From the NCBI GenBank assembly GCA_003135055.1, contig PLDF01000402.1, positions 1-64,000 on the forward strand: 64,000 nucleotides of DNA, in the 5' to 3' direction. The notes below the pieces were generated by a model. That model was not told where the DNA came from. It saw nothing but the letters and a program-made list of their open reading frames with translations, and did not search any database. Below, in pieces: positions 35,353 to 46,153 of the stretch. The first letter of the stretch is position 1. Each line of letters begins with the position of its first letter. A program made the position numbers and the translations under genes. The DNA comes from Bryobacterales bacterium (GTDB lineage Bacteria > Acidobacteriota > Terriglobia > Bryobacterales > Bryobacteraceae).

Positions 35353-35412
35353 ATGTATTGCTGTCTCTGTGGTGACGGCAAGCTGATCGCGCGGGTATGC
35401 GCTCCGGAATGA
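35353..35412 (+). pseudogene. imuB 5' remnant
   Basis: Starting at ATG 35353 the sequence reads MYCCLCGDGK and then ends at 19 residues. The first ~25 bases and the bases before the ATG (GGAGCGGCGC) closely match the start of the intact imuB at 37982 (MYCCLCGEG, preceded by GGAGCGGCAC). It looks like the leftover end of another imuB copy. Confidence 0.55.
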
Positions 35413-35455
35413 TTGCTGTCGCCGGATCGGCGATTCCGCAGTGACGCATCGGCCG

Positions 35456-35868
35456 TTACACGAAGAGGTCGATCGGCACATGAAAGAATTCAGCCAGCCT
35501 TTTTGCCTGGCTCTTGCTGATGGACCGTCAACCACTCAGTACTTCGGTGGCGGCGCCTTTGTTGCCCAAAACAGGCCAAATGTCCTTGTGCTTTAGTCCA
35601 CGTTCTTCCATAAGCGCATTTAGGGACTCGTTCGGCGACACTTGGGGCAGAGGGTAATTCTTCTCTTCATAATCTTCGATGAGGAGCGTCAGCACTTCGG
35701 CGAGTGCTTCCTCCTCGGGTGACAGGTCATCGCGTTCGTCGGTTCGTCGAGCGCGAGCAGCGTTTCTGCAAACCGCGCACGCTCGGTCTCTGCGCGAATT
35801 GGCCGAGGGAGAGATCTCGCTAACAATTCGGCATACACCGAATCCGTAATCTCATTGGTTGTGCTCAT
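35456..35868 (-). pseudogene. HigA-type antitoxin, broken
   Basis: Reading across a frameshift near 35715 gives MSTTNEITDSVYAELLARSLPRPI...ALDEP, then ERDDLSPEEEALAEVLTLLIEDYEEKNYPLP. The Xre-like HTH follows: SLNALMEERGLKHKDIWPVLGNKGAATEVLSG, then TGA at 35528-35530, then RSISKSQAKRLAEFFHVPIDLFV. HigA antitoxins have Lys or Arg at the stop position, so CGA to TGA is likely. Both a frameshift and a nonsense codon make it inactive. Confidence 0.72.
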
Positions 35869-36152
35869 TGCTTCCAGTTCCCTTGCTATATTCGACATGG
35901 GTGAGGATGCAAGAGAATGAAAACGCGTTTGGTTCTTTAGTTGATTCGCGCGATCAACCTGTAGTTATTCCCGTGAACATTGAAGACGGTCCTTCTGCCA
36001 ACGATATCGGCGTGAGCGAAATCACTCCTCACCTCGGCTAAAGAGCCCCAGTCGGCCCTTCTGGTAATGCGATACCAGTTCATCAGCGGCGCCAGTGCGT
36101 CATGGCGCCCTTCAGCAAACTTGAGAATCGCTGGTTTGCTAATGACCCTCAT
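35858..36152 (-). pseudogene. HigB-type toxin, broken
   Basis: From ATG 36152 the frame reads MRVISKPAILKFAEGRHDALAPLMNWYRITRRADWGSLAEVRSDFAHADIVGRRTVFNVHGNNYRLIARIN, a typical HigB mRNA-interferase fold. It stops with TAA at 35937-35939 where tyrosine is expected. The lost C-terminus (CILTHVEYSKG) is still visible in another frame. The toxin precedes the antitoxin, the usual higBA order. Both members are inactive. Confidence 0.75.
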
Positions 36153-36227
36153 GTTTGAGTTTACAAAACGTAAACAATCACGTCGAGCTGCTGCAAGTCG
36201 ACTCAACTTTTGACTGCCCCACCGCCT

Positions 36228-36374
36228 TTCTGCAAAATCAAGCGCTGGCAAAGAAAAGGCGAAATCATGAGTGCGGCGATTCTCAAAAAACAATTCGAAC
36301 CAGCTTTCCCATCGATTCTGCGCTCCCCAAAACAACGGTCACAGGACTTTGACTTTATTTTCGGGCCTTTCTAA
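36228..36374 (+). pseudogene. imuA 5' duplicate remnant
   Basis: About 85 bases match the region around the intact imuA start: TTTCTGCAAAATCAAG, GGCAAAGAAAAGGCGAAATC, then ATG 36267 encoding MSAAILKKQFEPAF. In the intact gene the equivalents are TTCCTGCAAAAATCAAG, GGCGAAGAAAAGGCGAAAAT and MRAALLKKQFESEL. The open frame ends after 35 codons. It is a partial duplication that includes the upstream region. Confidence 0.7.
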
Positions 36375-36443
36375 AGCACTTAAGCCCTTCCGCGCCCCGC
36401 AGCCCCAAAAACGCCTGCTAGTGTCAAATCGAGGATCGCTTCC

Positions 36444-37172
36444 ATGTTTCAGTCCACTCCCAAACAACGCGCGGCCAGCCGCGCCAACGCGCAAAAATCT
36501 ACCGGACCGCGCACCACCGCGGGTAAGGCCGCATCCCGCTTCAACGCCCTGAAGCACGGCATCTATGCCGTTCACCAGATCATGTTCGATGAAACCCCCG
36601 AGGATCTCGCCGAGCTCGCCGCCGAATACCACGAGCTGTACAGCCCCGCCGATGCCCATGAGCGATCGCTCGTCGATACGCTCGTTGCAAACGAGTGGCG
36701 CATCCGCCGCATGCGCCGCGTCGAAGCCGGCCTCTGGGAGCACGCCAGCAACCTCTTCATAGTAAAAAATCTCGACACCACCACGACCTGCACTTCCGCC
36801 GAAGCCTTCGCCACCGATTCCGCCACTTTCGAGCGCCTCCAGCGGGTCGTCAGTTCCTGCGAGCGCGATTACCACCGCGCCCACAAAGAGCTAGTGGCGC
36901 GGGCCCATGGCCTGCGCACCCCGCAACCCGAAACCGAGCCCGAAGCTGAGCCCCAGCCCGCCGAGCCCGCACCCACCCCGCAGTCCAAACCCGCTTCCAC
37001 GTCCTCAGCTTCGTTCCACACATTTCCGAAAACCCCCGCTCCCGCCGCCCCCAAACCGCCTGTTGTTAACCCGGATGCCCCGCCGTTTACCCAGCCGGAT
37101 GCCCCCGCAACCCCCGCTCAAAGCCGGCCGTCCGCCTCAAATCGCGACCTCAAACCGGATGAAAGCAATTGA
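36444..37172 (+). CDS. NALKHG-family hypothetical protein
   Basis: This 242-residue member of an acidobacterial family is defined by an N-terminal basic block: RAASRANAQKSTGPRTTAGKAASRFNALKHGIYA. It continues with a helical segment (ERSLVDTLVANEWRIRRMRRVEAGLWEHA, FERLQRVVSSCERDYHRAHKEL) and ends in a long Pro/Ala/Glu-rich tail (from about residue 160). The family is frequently present in many copies per genome near mobile or eroded regions, but its function is unknown. The C-terminal half of another member forms the tail of the broken molybdenum hydroxylase at 50.2-50.7 kb. It sits between the imuA remnant and intact imuA. Confidence 0.8.
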   Translation: MFQSTPKQRAASRANAQKSTGPRTTAGKAASRFNALKHGIYAVHQIMFDETPEDLAELAAEYHELYSPADAHERSLVDTLVANEWRIRRMRRVEAGLWEHASNLFIVKNLDTTTTCTSAEAFATDSATFERLQRVVSSCERDYHRAHKELVARAHGLRTPQPETEPEAEPQPAEPAPTPQSKPASTSSASFHTFPKTPAPAAPKPPVVNPDAPPFTQPDAPATPAQSRPSASNRDLKPDESN

Positions 37173-37317
37173 CGCCACATTCCAGGCAATTTTCAAGCAG
37201 CACCTAAACCGATAAACGCAACTTTTCAGGCGCTCCCGGTCGCTGAACACGGGAAGAGCTTGACGGCCCGCTACGCTTCCTGCAAAAATCAAGTACTGGC
37301 GAAGAAAAGGCGAAAAT

Positions 37318-38004
37318 ATGAGGGCGGCGCTTCTCAAAAAACAGTTCGAATCGGAGTTGGGCGGCCTGCTCGATTGGCAATCGCGGCCGGCGCCGGAAAC
37401 CGTTCCCACGGGCATCGCCGAAGTCGATGGCGCCATCGGCGGGCTGCCGCGTGGGAGCCTCACGGAGATCTTCGGACCGGCCTCTTCGGGGCGCACCAGC
37501 CTGCTGATTTCGATCCTGGCTGCCGCCACGGCGCGGCAGGAATCGTGCGCGCTGGTGGATGCCGGGGACGCGTTCGACCCGGCGTCCGCAGAAGCTGCCG
37601 GCGTGCTGCTCAAGCGCGTGCTCTGGATCCGCTGCGGCCACAATGCCGAACACGCGCTCAAGGCGGTCGATCTGCTGATTCAAGGCGGCGGATTCGGCCT
37701 GGTGGCGATGGATCTGGGCGATACGCCGCCGGCTATCGCGGGCCGCATCTCGATGGTTTCGTGGTTCCGGCTGCGGCGGGCGGTGGAATATACGCCAACC
37801 GTATTGGTCACCCTGGCGCGCCAATCGAACGCGAAAACCTGCGCATCGCTGATGCTCGAATGCGCGCGCGAAGGGGTATCGTGGACAGGCGCGTGGGACG
37901 GCGCGCGGCCCTGCTCGCGGCTGCTGCGCGGCATGTCCATCCGCGTGGCGCGGCGGAAACCTTCCGCAACAGGAGCGGCACATGTATTGCTGCCTCTGTG
38001 GTGA
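37318..38004 (+). CDS. imuA: ImuA, RecA-like mutagenesis protein
   Basis: The 228-residue RecA-fold protein is the first gene of the imuA-imuB-dnaE2 cassette used for damage-induced mutagenesis. It shows ETVPTGIAEVDGAIGGLPRGSLTEIFGPASSGRTSLLISIL with a Walker-A-like loop, SCALVDAGDAFDPASAEAAGVLLKRVLWIRCG, and GFGLVAMDLGDTPPA as the Walker-B region. Length is normal. The stop overlaps the imuB start by 23 bases, indicating translational coupling. In other bacteria the cassette is LexA-controlled; I could not define the acidobacterial SOS box here, though TGCAAAAATCAAG upstream is shared with the duplicated remnant at 36.2 kb. Confidence 0.9.
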   Translation: MRAALLKKQFESELGGLLDWQSRPAPETVPTGIAEVDGAIGGLPRGSLTEIFGPASSGRTSLLISILAAATARQESCALVDAGDAFDPASAEAAGVLLKRVLWIRCGHNAEHALKAVDLLIQGGGFGLVAMDLGDTPPAIAGRISMVSWFRLRRAVEYTPTVLVTLARQSNAKTCASLMLECAREGVSWTGAWDGARPCSRLLRGMSIRVARRKPSATGAAHVLLPLW

Positions 38005-39415
38005 GGGCGACGGTCGCGGCAAAGGTCAAAGCGATCATGCGGAAGCCAAGCTGCTCGCGCTGGCATTCGAATTTTCGCCGGTGGTGGAGCGCAGCGCCGC
38101 GGACGCCGTCACATTCGACGCCTCCGGGCTCGACCGGCTGTTCGGACTGCCGCAGGACGTCGCCGCCGCGGTGGCGCGTCGCGCGGCCGAATCGCGGGTG
38201 AAGGCCAGCATCGCCATCGCATCGAACCCCGACGCCGCCATCTGCGCGGCGCGCGGATTCTCCGGCGTCAGTATGATTCCGTATGGCGATGAAGCCAAGT
38301 TTTTGGGCGAGCTGCCGCTGAGGCTGCTGGCGCCATCGCCGGAATTGCAGGAGACGCTCGAACGGTGGGGCATACGGCGCTTTCGCGAATTGGGGGCGCT
38401 GCCGCCGTTGGGCATCGCGGAGCGGCTGGGTGCCGAGGGATTGCGGTTGCGCGAGCTGGCGCGCGGCGAGGTGGAGCGCAAGCTGCTGCCGCTCGAAGAC
38501 GCGGCGCGATTCGAAGATGAAATCGAGCTGGAGTATCCGGTGGAGCTGCTGGAGCCGCTGGCGTTCCTGCTGGCGCGCTTGCTCAACGGATTGACCGGCA
38601 GCCTGGCCACGCGTGCGCTCGCCACTAACGAGTTGCGTTTGCGTTTGCGCCTCGAAAACCGCACGACGCATGAGCGCACGCTACGGCTGCCCGTGCCGTC
38701 GCTCGACGCCAAAGCATTCTTGAAATTGATGCAGCTCGATCTGGAAGCACATCCGCCGCAAGCGCCCATCGTACATGTATGGATGGGCGCGAACCCGGTG
38801 AAGCCGCAGGCGGCGCAGAGCGGGCTCTTCATCCCGGCGGCGCCGGAGCCGGTGAAGCTGGAATTAACTCTGGCGCGGATCAAGGCGATCGTAGGGGAAA
38901 ATCGCGCGGGCGTAGCGGAGCGCTTGAACACGCACCGCCCGGACGCCTTCCGCATGATGGAATGCTCCTTGCATGTGGGGCAGGCTGGCAGCCCGCAGCG
39001 GGTTGTCAACCCGCTTGCCGACGCGCCCCACTCCGATCTGAGCCACGACCGTAAGGGAGTGGTTGCCGGCATAAGCAAAACATCCCACAGCCGGAAGGCC
39101 GGCCAGGGGGCCGGCCGCGGACCAGGGGGTCCGCCCTACTACGCTGCGCCACTGTCCGTATCCCTGGCATTGCGGCTCTTCCGCCCCCCACTCCCGGCGC
39201 GGGTAACAGTAGCCGCGCATGGCCCCAGCTATATCGCCGCCGAAAATATCCGCGGCAAAGTGATCGAGCTAGCCGGCCCCTGGCGCACCTCGGGCGACTG
39301 GTGGACGCTCGACCCCTGGCTGCGCGATGAGTGGGACCTTGCGCTATCGGGCGGCGCGCTCTACCGTGTGTACTGCGAGCCGCGCGGCTGGTTCGTCGAA
39401 GGCAGTTATGACTGA
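37982..39415 (+). CDS. imuB: ImuB, inactive Y-family polymerase-like protein, with repeat insertion
   Basis: The 477-residue protein resembles Y-family polymerases but, as in other ImuB proteins, lacks the catalytic acids and acts as a bridge to DnaE2 and the clamp. Conserved parts are AFEFSPVVERSAADAVTFDASGLDRLFG, ELPLRLLAPSPELQETLERWGIRRFRELGALP, and the C-terminal LALRLFRPPLPARV...GPWRTSGDWW...YRVYCEPRGWFVEGSYD. Between DAFRMMECS and LSVSLALRLFRP lies an insert of about 58 residues (38971-39145) made of three dispersed repeats (families 5, 1 and 4); it includes SHDRKGVVAG. The frame stays open, so the protein is probably still made. Confidence 0.9.
   Translation: MYCCLCGEGDGRGKGQSDHAEAKLLALAFEFSPVVERSAADAVTFDASGLDRLFGLPQDVAAAVARRAAESRVKASIAIASNPDAAICAARGFSGVSMIPYGDEAKFLGELPLRLLAPSPELQETLERWGIRRFRELGALPPLGIAERLGAEGLRLRELARGEVERKLLPLEDAARFEDEIELEYPVELLEPLAFLLARLLNGLTGSLATRALATNELRLRLRLENRTTHERTLRLPVPSLDAKAFLKLMQLDLEAHPPQAPIVHVWMGANPVKPQAAQSGLFIPAAPEPVKLELTLARIKAIVGENRAGVAERLNTHRPDAFRMMECSLHVGQAGSPQRVVNPLADAPHSDLSHDRKGVVAGISKTSHSRKAGQGAGRGPGGPPYYAAPLSVSLALRLFRPPLPARVTVAAHGPSYIAAENIRGKVIELAGPWRTSGDWWTLDPWLRDEWDLALSGGALYRVYCEPRGWFVEGSYD
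38971..39145 (+). repeat. Composite of three dispersed repeats inside imuB
   Basis: In order: GCATGTGGGGCAGGCTGGCA (family 5, also at 51932), then CTGAGCCACGACCGTAAGGG (family 1), then GGACCAGGGGGTCCGCC (family 4, also near 20100). All three are elsewhere intergenic. Total length is a multiple of three in effect, since the frame continues. Confidence 0.8.
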
Positions 39416-39421
39416 GCGGTT

Positions 39422-42400
39422 ATGAGCGATGCCTACGTCGAGTTGCGCGCCCGCTCCGGCTTCAGCTTTCTCGAAGGCGGATGCGTGCCCGAGGAGCTCG
39501 CCGGCGCCTGCGCGCAATTCGATATGCCGGCCATGGCGCTGGTGGACCGCAACGGCGTCTATGGCGCGCCGCGCTTCCACATGGCGGCAAAGAAGGCCGG
39601 GGTGCGCGCGCATATCGGGTCGGAAATTTCCTGCACGAATGGGCTGAGCTATCCTCTGCTCGCCGAAACCCGCGAAGGCTATCGAAATCTCTGCCGCTTA
39701 GTCACGCGCATGAAGCTGCGCGCCAAGAAAGGCGAAGGCGCGGCGACGCTCGATGAGCTGGCCGAATTCGCGCCCGGACTGATCTGCATCACGCGGCATC
39801 CGGACCAGCGCCTGCTCGATATCTTCGGCAAGCGCCATGGTGCGTGTTATCTATATGCCGATCTGCAACGCCACTCGATTCGCGGAGAAGAGGCCGAAAA
39901 TCAGGCGATTGTGGAGCGCGCGCGGCGGCTGGGCATCCCGCTGGCGGCCACGAACAATCCCGCTTACGTCACGCCCGCGCAGCGCGAGCTGCTCGACGTC
40001 TTCACCTGCGTGCGCAATAAGACCACGCTCGCCGATGCCGGGCGGCTGCTTGAATCGAACTCCGAGCGCCGGGTCAAGGCTCCCGCTGAAATGGCGCGGC
40101 TTTTCGCCGATATTCCCGAAGCCATTGCGCACACCGCCGAAATATCGTCGCGGATCGAGTTCACGCTGGCCGATCTCGGCTACCGGTTTCCGCGCTATCC
40201 CGTGCCCGAAGGCGAGACCATGATGAACTTTCTGCGCCAGCGCGCCGATGAAGGCGCGCGGCGGCGCTACAACCCTTACTACGAGCGCGCGCGGCGGCAG
40301 ATCGAGCGCGAGCTGGCGCTGATTGAGAAGCTCGAGCTGCCGGGCTATTTCCTGATTGTGTGGGACATCGTGAAGTTCTGCCGCGAGAACGATATTCTGG
40401 CGCAGGGGCGCGGATCGGCCGCCAATAGCGCGGTCTGCTACGCGCTTGAAATCACGGCCGTCGATCCGGTGGGCATGGATCTGCTGTTCGAGCGCTTTCT
40501 CTCCGAAGAGCGCGGCGAGTGGCCCGATATCGATATCGATCTTCCCAGCGGCGATAAGCGCGAGCGCGCCATTCAATACGTCTATCAACGCTTCGGCAAA
40601 CTGGGCGCGGCCATGACGGCGAACGTCATTACCTATCGCGGGCGCTCGGCCGCGCGCGAAGTGGGCAAGTCGCTGGGATTCGAAATTACCGCGCTCGAAA
40701 AGCTCTCCGCATTGGCGGGCGCGTGGGAATGGAAAGATCCGAAAGATACCACCGAGCGCAAATTCCGCGAAGCCGGCTTCGACCTCGCTCATCCGCGCGT
40801 GCGCAAATTCTTCGAGCTATACCAATTGGCGCAGGACATGCCGCGGCACCTGGGCCAGCACTCGGGCGGCATGGTGATCTGCCAGGGGCAGCTCGATTCC
40901 GTCGTGCCGCTCGAGCCCGCCACCATGCCGGGCCGCGTAGTAGTGCAGTGGGACAAAGAAGACTGCGCCGATATGGGGATCATTAAGGTGGATCTGCTGG
41001 GCCTGGGCATGATGGCGGTGATTGAAGACACTATCAAGCTGATTCCCGAGGTTTACGGCGAAACGGTGGACCTGGGGCATCTGCCGCAGAACGACGCCGC
41101 GGTGTTTGAAGCGCTGCAAAAGGCCGACACCATCGGCATGTTTCAGGTGGAGAGCCGCGCGCAGATGTCGTCGCTGCCGCGCATGATGCCGGAGAAATTT
41201 TACGACATCGTGGTGCAGGTGGCCATTATCCGGCCGGGGCCGATTGTCGGCAAAATGGTGCATCCCTATTTAAACCGGCGGCAGGGCAGGGAGAAGCCCG
41301 ATTGTTTGCACCCTTCGCTGGAACCGGTGTTGCGGCGTACGCTGGGGGTGCCGCTGTTTCAGGAGCAGTTGCTGAAGATGGCGATGATCGCGGCGGGTTT
41401 TACCGGCGGCCAGGCCGAAGAGCTGCGCCGCGCCATGGGTTTCAAGCGTTCCGAGAAGCGCATGGCCGATATCGAAGTGACCCTGCGCGCGGGCATGGAC
41501 CGCAACGGCATTACGGGCAAAGCGCAGGACGCCATCGTGCAATCCATCACGGCGTTCGCGCTGTATGGATTTCCGGAATCGCACGCGGCCAGCTTCGCTC
41601 TGCTGGCGTATGCCAGCGCGTATTTGAAGTGCCACTATCTGGCGGCGTTCACGTGCGCCATGCTGAACAACCAGCCGATGGGGTTTTACTCGCCCGCCAT
41701 CTTGATTAAAGACGCGCAGCGGCACAGGCTGCGCGTGCTGCCGGTGGATGTGCATGAATCGGACTGGCTGTGTACGGTAGCGGCGGGACATGCCTCGCCG
41801 CTGCGCCTCGGCTTGCGCTATGCCAGGGGACTGCGCGAAGAGGCTGCCCGCGCCATCTTGCGCGCGCGGCCGTTCACCAGCATCGACGATCTGGCGCTGC
41901 GCGTTCCCGAGCTGCGCAAGGACGAGATCAACCGGTTGGCGGAGATTGGCGCGCTGAATTCGATCGGCGCATTGAACCCGAGCGGTGCGTTGGATTCGAG
42001 CGGCGCGCGGAATCCGAGCCAAAAGATCCATCGCCGCGACGCGCTGTGGCAGGCGCAGCGCTCCATACGGCCGGTTGGTCCGCTGCTGGAATCGCTCGAA
42101 GAGAAAGACGGCGCCTCCCCGCTCACCCGCATGAACACCGAAGAGCGCCTGTGGGCGGATTACCGCGGGACGGGGCTGACGGTCGGCAAGCATCCCATGG
42201 CTTACCGCCGCGCGGAGATGGACGCGCTTGGGGTGATTCGCGCGGCCGATCTGGCGCGCGTGAAGGACGGCCGTATTGTCCGCATCGCCGGATCGGTGAT
42301 CGTCCGCCAGCGTCCGGGCACGGCTAAGGGTTTCGTGTTTTTGAGCATGGAAGACGAGACCGGCATCATGAACGCGATCGTCAATCCGGGCACGTTCGAC

Positions 42401-42544
42401 CGGTTCAAATTCGCAGTGCTGGGCGAGCCGTTCCTGATCATCGACGGCATATTGCAGAATCAGGACGGAGTGATTTCGGTGAAGGCCGGGCGCGTGGCGG
42501 CGTTGCGCGCGGGGGCGGCGTCGGCGTCGCACGATTTCCATTAG
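39422..42544 (+). CDS. dnaE2: Error-prone DNA polymerase DnaE2
   Basis: This 1040-residue C-family polymerase is the catalytic partner of ImuA/ImuB. The PHP domain opens with YVELRARSGFSFLEGG. The polymerase palm has FERFLSEERGEWPDIDIDLPSGDKRE with the catalytic DxD, and GRGSAANSAVCYALEIT. Further blocks are LGQHSGGMVICQGQ, ADTIGMFQVESRAQMSSLPRM, and the C-terminal OB domain (RIVRIAGSVIVRQRPGTAKGFVFLSMEDETG). An 18-bp minisatellite in the helix-hairpin-helix linker (41947-42018) adds IGALN-type repeats. It starts six bases after the imuB stop, completing the three-gene operon. Length is typical. Confidence 0.96.
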   Translation: MSDAYVELRARSGFSFLEGGCVPEELAGACAQFDMPAMALVDRNGVYGAPRFHMAAKKAGVRAHIGSEISCTNGLSYPLLAETREGYRNLCRLVTRMKLRAKKGEGAATLDELAEFAPGLICITRHPDQRLLDIFGKRHGACYLYADLQRHSIRGEEAENQAIVERARRLGIPLAATNNPAYVTPAQRELLDVFTCVRNKTTLADAGRLLESNSERRVKAPAEMARLFADIPEAIAHTAEISSRIEFTLADLGYRFPRYPVPEGETMMNFLRQRADEGARRRYNPYYERARRQIERELALIEKLELPGYFLIVWDIVKFCRENDILAQGRGSAANSAVCYALEITAVDPVGMDLLFERFLSEERGEWPDIDIDLPSGDKRERAIQYVYQRFGKLGAAMTANVITYRGRSAAREVGKSLGFEITALEKLSALAGAWEWKDPKDTTERKFREAGFDLAHPRVRKFFELYQLAQDMPRHLGQHSGGMVICQGQLDSVVPLEPATMPGRVVVQWDKEDCADMGIIKVDLLGLGMMAVIEDTIKLIPEVYGETVDLGHLPQNDAAVFEALQKADTIGMFQVESRAQMSSLPRMMPEKFYDIVVQVAIIRPGPIVGKMVHPYLNRRQGREKPDCLHPSLEPVLRRTLGVPLFQEQLLKMAMIAAGFTGGQAEELRRAMGFKRSEKRMADIEVTLRAGMDRNGITGKAQDAIVQSITAFALYGFPESHAASFALLAYASAYLKCHYLAAFTCAMLNNQPMGFYSPAILIKDAQRHRLRVLPVDVHESDWLCTVAAGHASPLRLGLRYARGLREEAARAILRARPFTSIDDLALRVPELRKDEINRLAEIGALNSIGALNPSGALDSSGARNPSQKIHRRDALWQAQRSIRPVGPLLESLEEKDGASPLTRMNTEERLWADYRGTGLTVGKHPMAYRRAEMDALGVIRAADLARVKDGRIVRIAGSVIVRQRPGTAKGFVFLSMEDETGIMNAIVNPGTFDRFKFAVLGEPFLIIDGILQNQDGVISVKAGRVAALRAGAASASHDFH
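41947..42018 (+). repeat. 18-bp minisatellite in dnaE2
   Basis: Four in-frame copies of a unit encoding ALNSIG-ALNPSG-ALDSSG-ARNPSQ are present. Most DnaE2 proteins have only the single EIGALN here, so the array is a local expansion in the linker after the helix-hairpin-helix region. Confidence 0.7.
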
Positions 42545-42571
42545 GGTCTATGCTAGACTAAGCTTAGTCCT

Positions 42572-42811
42572 ATGAAGACCATGAACATTCATGCCGCGAA
42601 AACTCACTTTTCCAGCCTGGTGGCCGAAGTCGAGGCTGGCGAGGAGATCATTATCGCCAAAGCGGGGAAGCCCGTTGCGCGCTTGATGCCGTTGCAAAAA
42701 AACGATTTCCGCCGCTCATTCGGCGCGCTGAAAGGCCGCATCCACATGAAGGATAACTTTGACGATCCTCTGCCGCCGGAAATCGCGAATGCTTTTGGCA
42801 TTGGGTCGTGA
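42572..42811 (+). CDS. Phd/YefM-type antitoxin
   Basis: The 79-residue protein has the Phd/YefM opening MKTMNIHAAKTHFSSLVAEVEAGEEIIIAKAGKPVARLMPLQ, which folds into the DNA-binding dimer. The C-terminal tail (FRRSFGALKGRIHMKDNFDDPLPPEIANAFGI) is the usual toxin-binding part for PIN partners. It overlaps the VapC-like toxin gene by four bases (GTGA). An AAGCTTAG segment just upstream may be part of the operator. Both genes appear intact. Confidence 0.92.
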   Translation: MKTMNIHAAKTHFSSLVAEVEAGEEIIIAKAGKPVARLMPLQKNDFRRSFGALKGRIHMKDNFDDPLPPEIANAFGIGS

Positions 42812-43203
42812 ACTTCCTGCTCGATACTCACGTTCTGATCTGGTGGATGGAAGGCAGCTCCAAAATAGGCAGACGGGCCAAAAAGGCGCTGCTCCATTCG
42901 GAAGCGGCGGTTTGGGTGAGCGCCGCAAACATCTGGGAGATATCGATCAAAGCTGCGCTCGGACGCTTGGATCCATTCGATCCGCCGGAGGATTGGACGC
43001 GAAAGCTGGTGAACGAATTGGGAGTGCGCTCTCTTTCCATAACGTTCGAGCATGCGGCAGCGGTCCTCAACCTTCCGCTCCATCACAACGACCCTTTCGA
43101 CCGAATGCTGATCGCGCAAGCCCAATGTGAAAACCTTACGTTGCTAACGGTCGACCCATGGATGGACGCCTACGATGTCCGCACCGTCGACGCCTCCAGC
43201 TAA
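42808..43203 (+). CDS. vapC: VapC-family PIN toxin
   Basis: The 131-residue PIN ribonuclease of the COG3744 group starts FLLDTHVLIWWMEGSSKIG, with WVSAANIWEISIKAALGRL carrying the conserved glutamate. It ends with the catalytic block PLHHNDPFDRMLIAQAQCENLTLLTVD. Such toxins cleave specific RNAs. The start GTG 42808 overlaps the antitoxin stop. Length is normal and all acidic residues are present, so this is one of two intact toxin-antitoxin loci in the window. It lies directly after dnaE2. Confidence 0.92.
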   Translation: MNFLLDTHVLIWWMEGSSKIGRRAKKALLHSEAAVWVSAANIWEISIKAALGRLDPFDPPEDWTRKLVNELGVRSLSITFEHAAAVLNLPLHHNDPFDRMLIAQAQCENLTLLTVDPWMDAYDVRTVDASS

Positions 43204-43344
43204 GAGAAGAGCTACCGGCGCAGCTGAAAGCCGATCACGGTAGGCCGACCATTACCAATCGCCCATGCCGGTTTATCCCGGCGCTATCCACGCAGGGGCG
43301 CGCAGGGTGGCTAAGGAGATGATGCGGCGGCTGCCAGCGGGAAG

Positions 43345-43373
43345 TGTGGCGCTCCGCAGGGTGCGTGCGCCAC
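43345..43373. repeat. Family 3 repeat, partial
   Basis: TGTGGCGCTCCGCAGGGTGC followed by GTGCGCCACA matches the second half of the units at 14640 and 21561. It lies downstream of ppdK, in the gap after the toxin gene, where no gene is seen. Confidence 0.6.
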
Positions 43374-43393
43374 AATCCGATATGCGCGCGTAT

Positions 43394-46138
<2,745 letters not shown>

Positions 46139-46153
46139 GAGTGTTTGTAGCTC

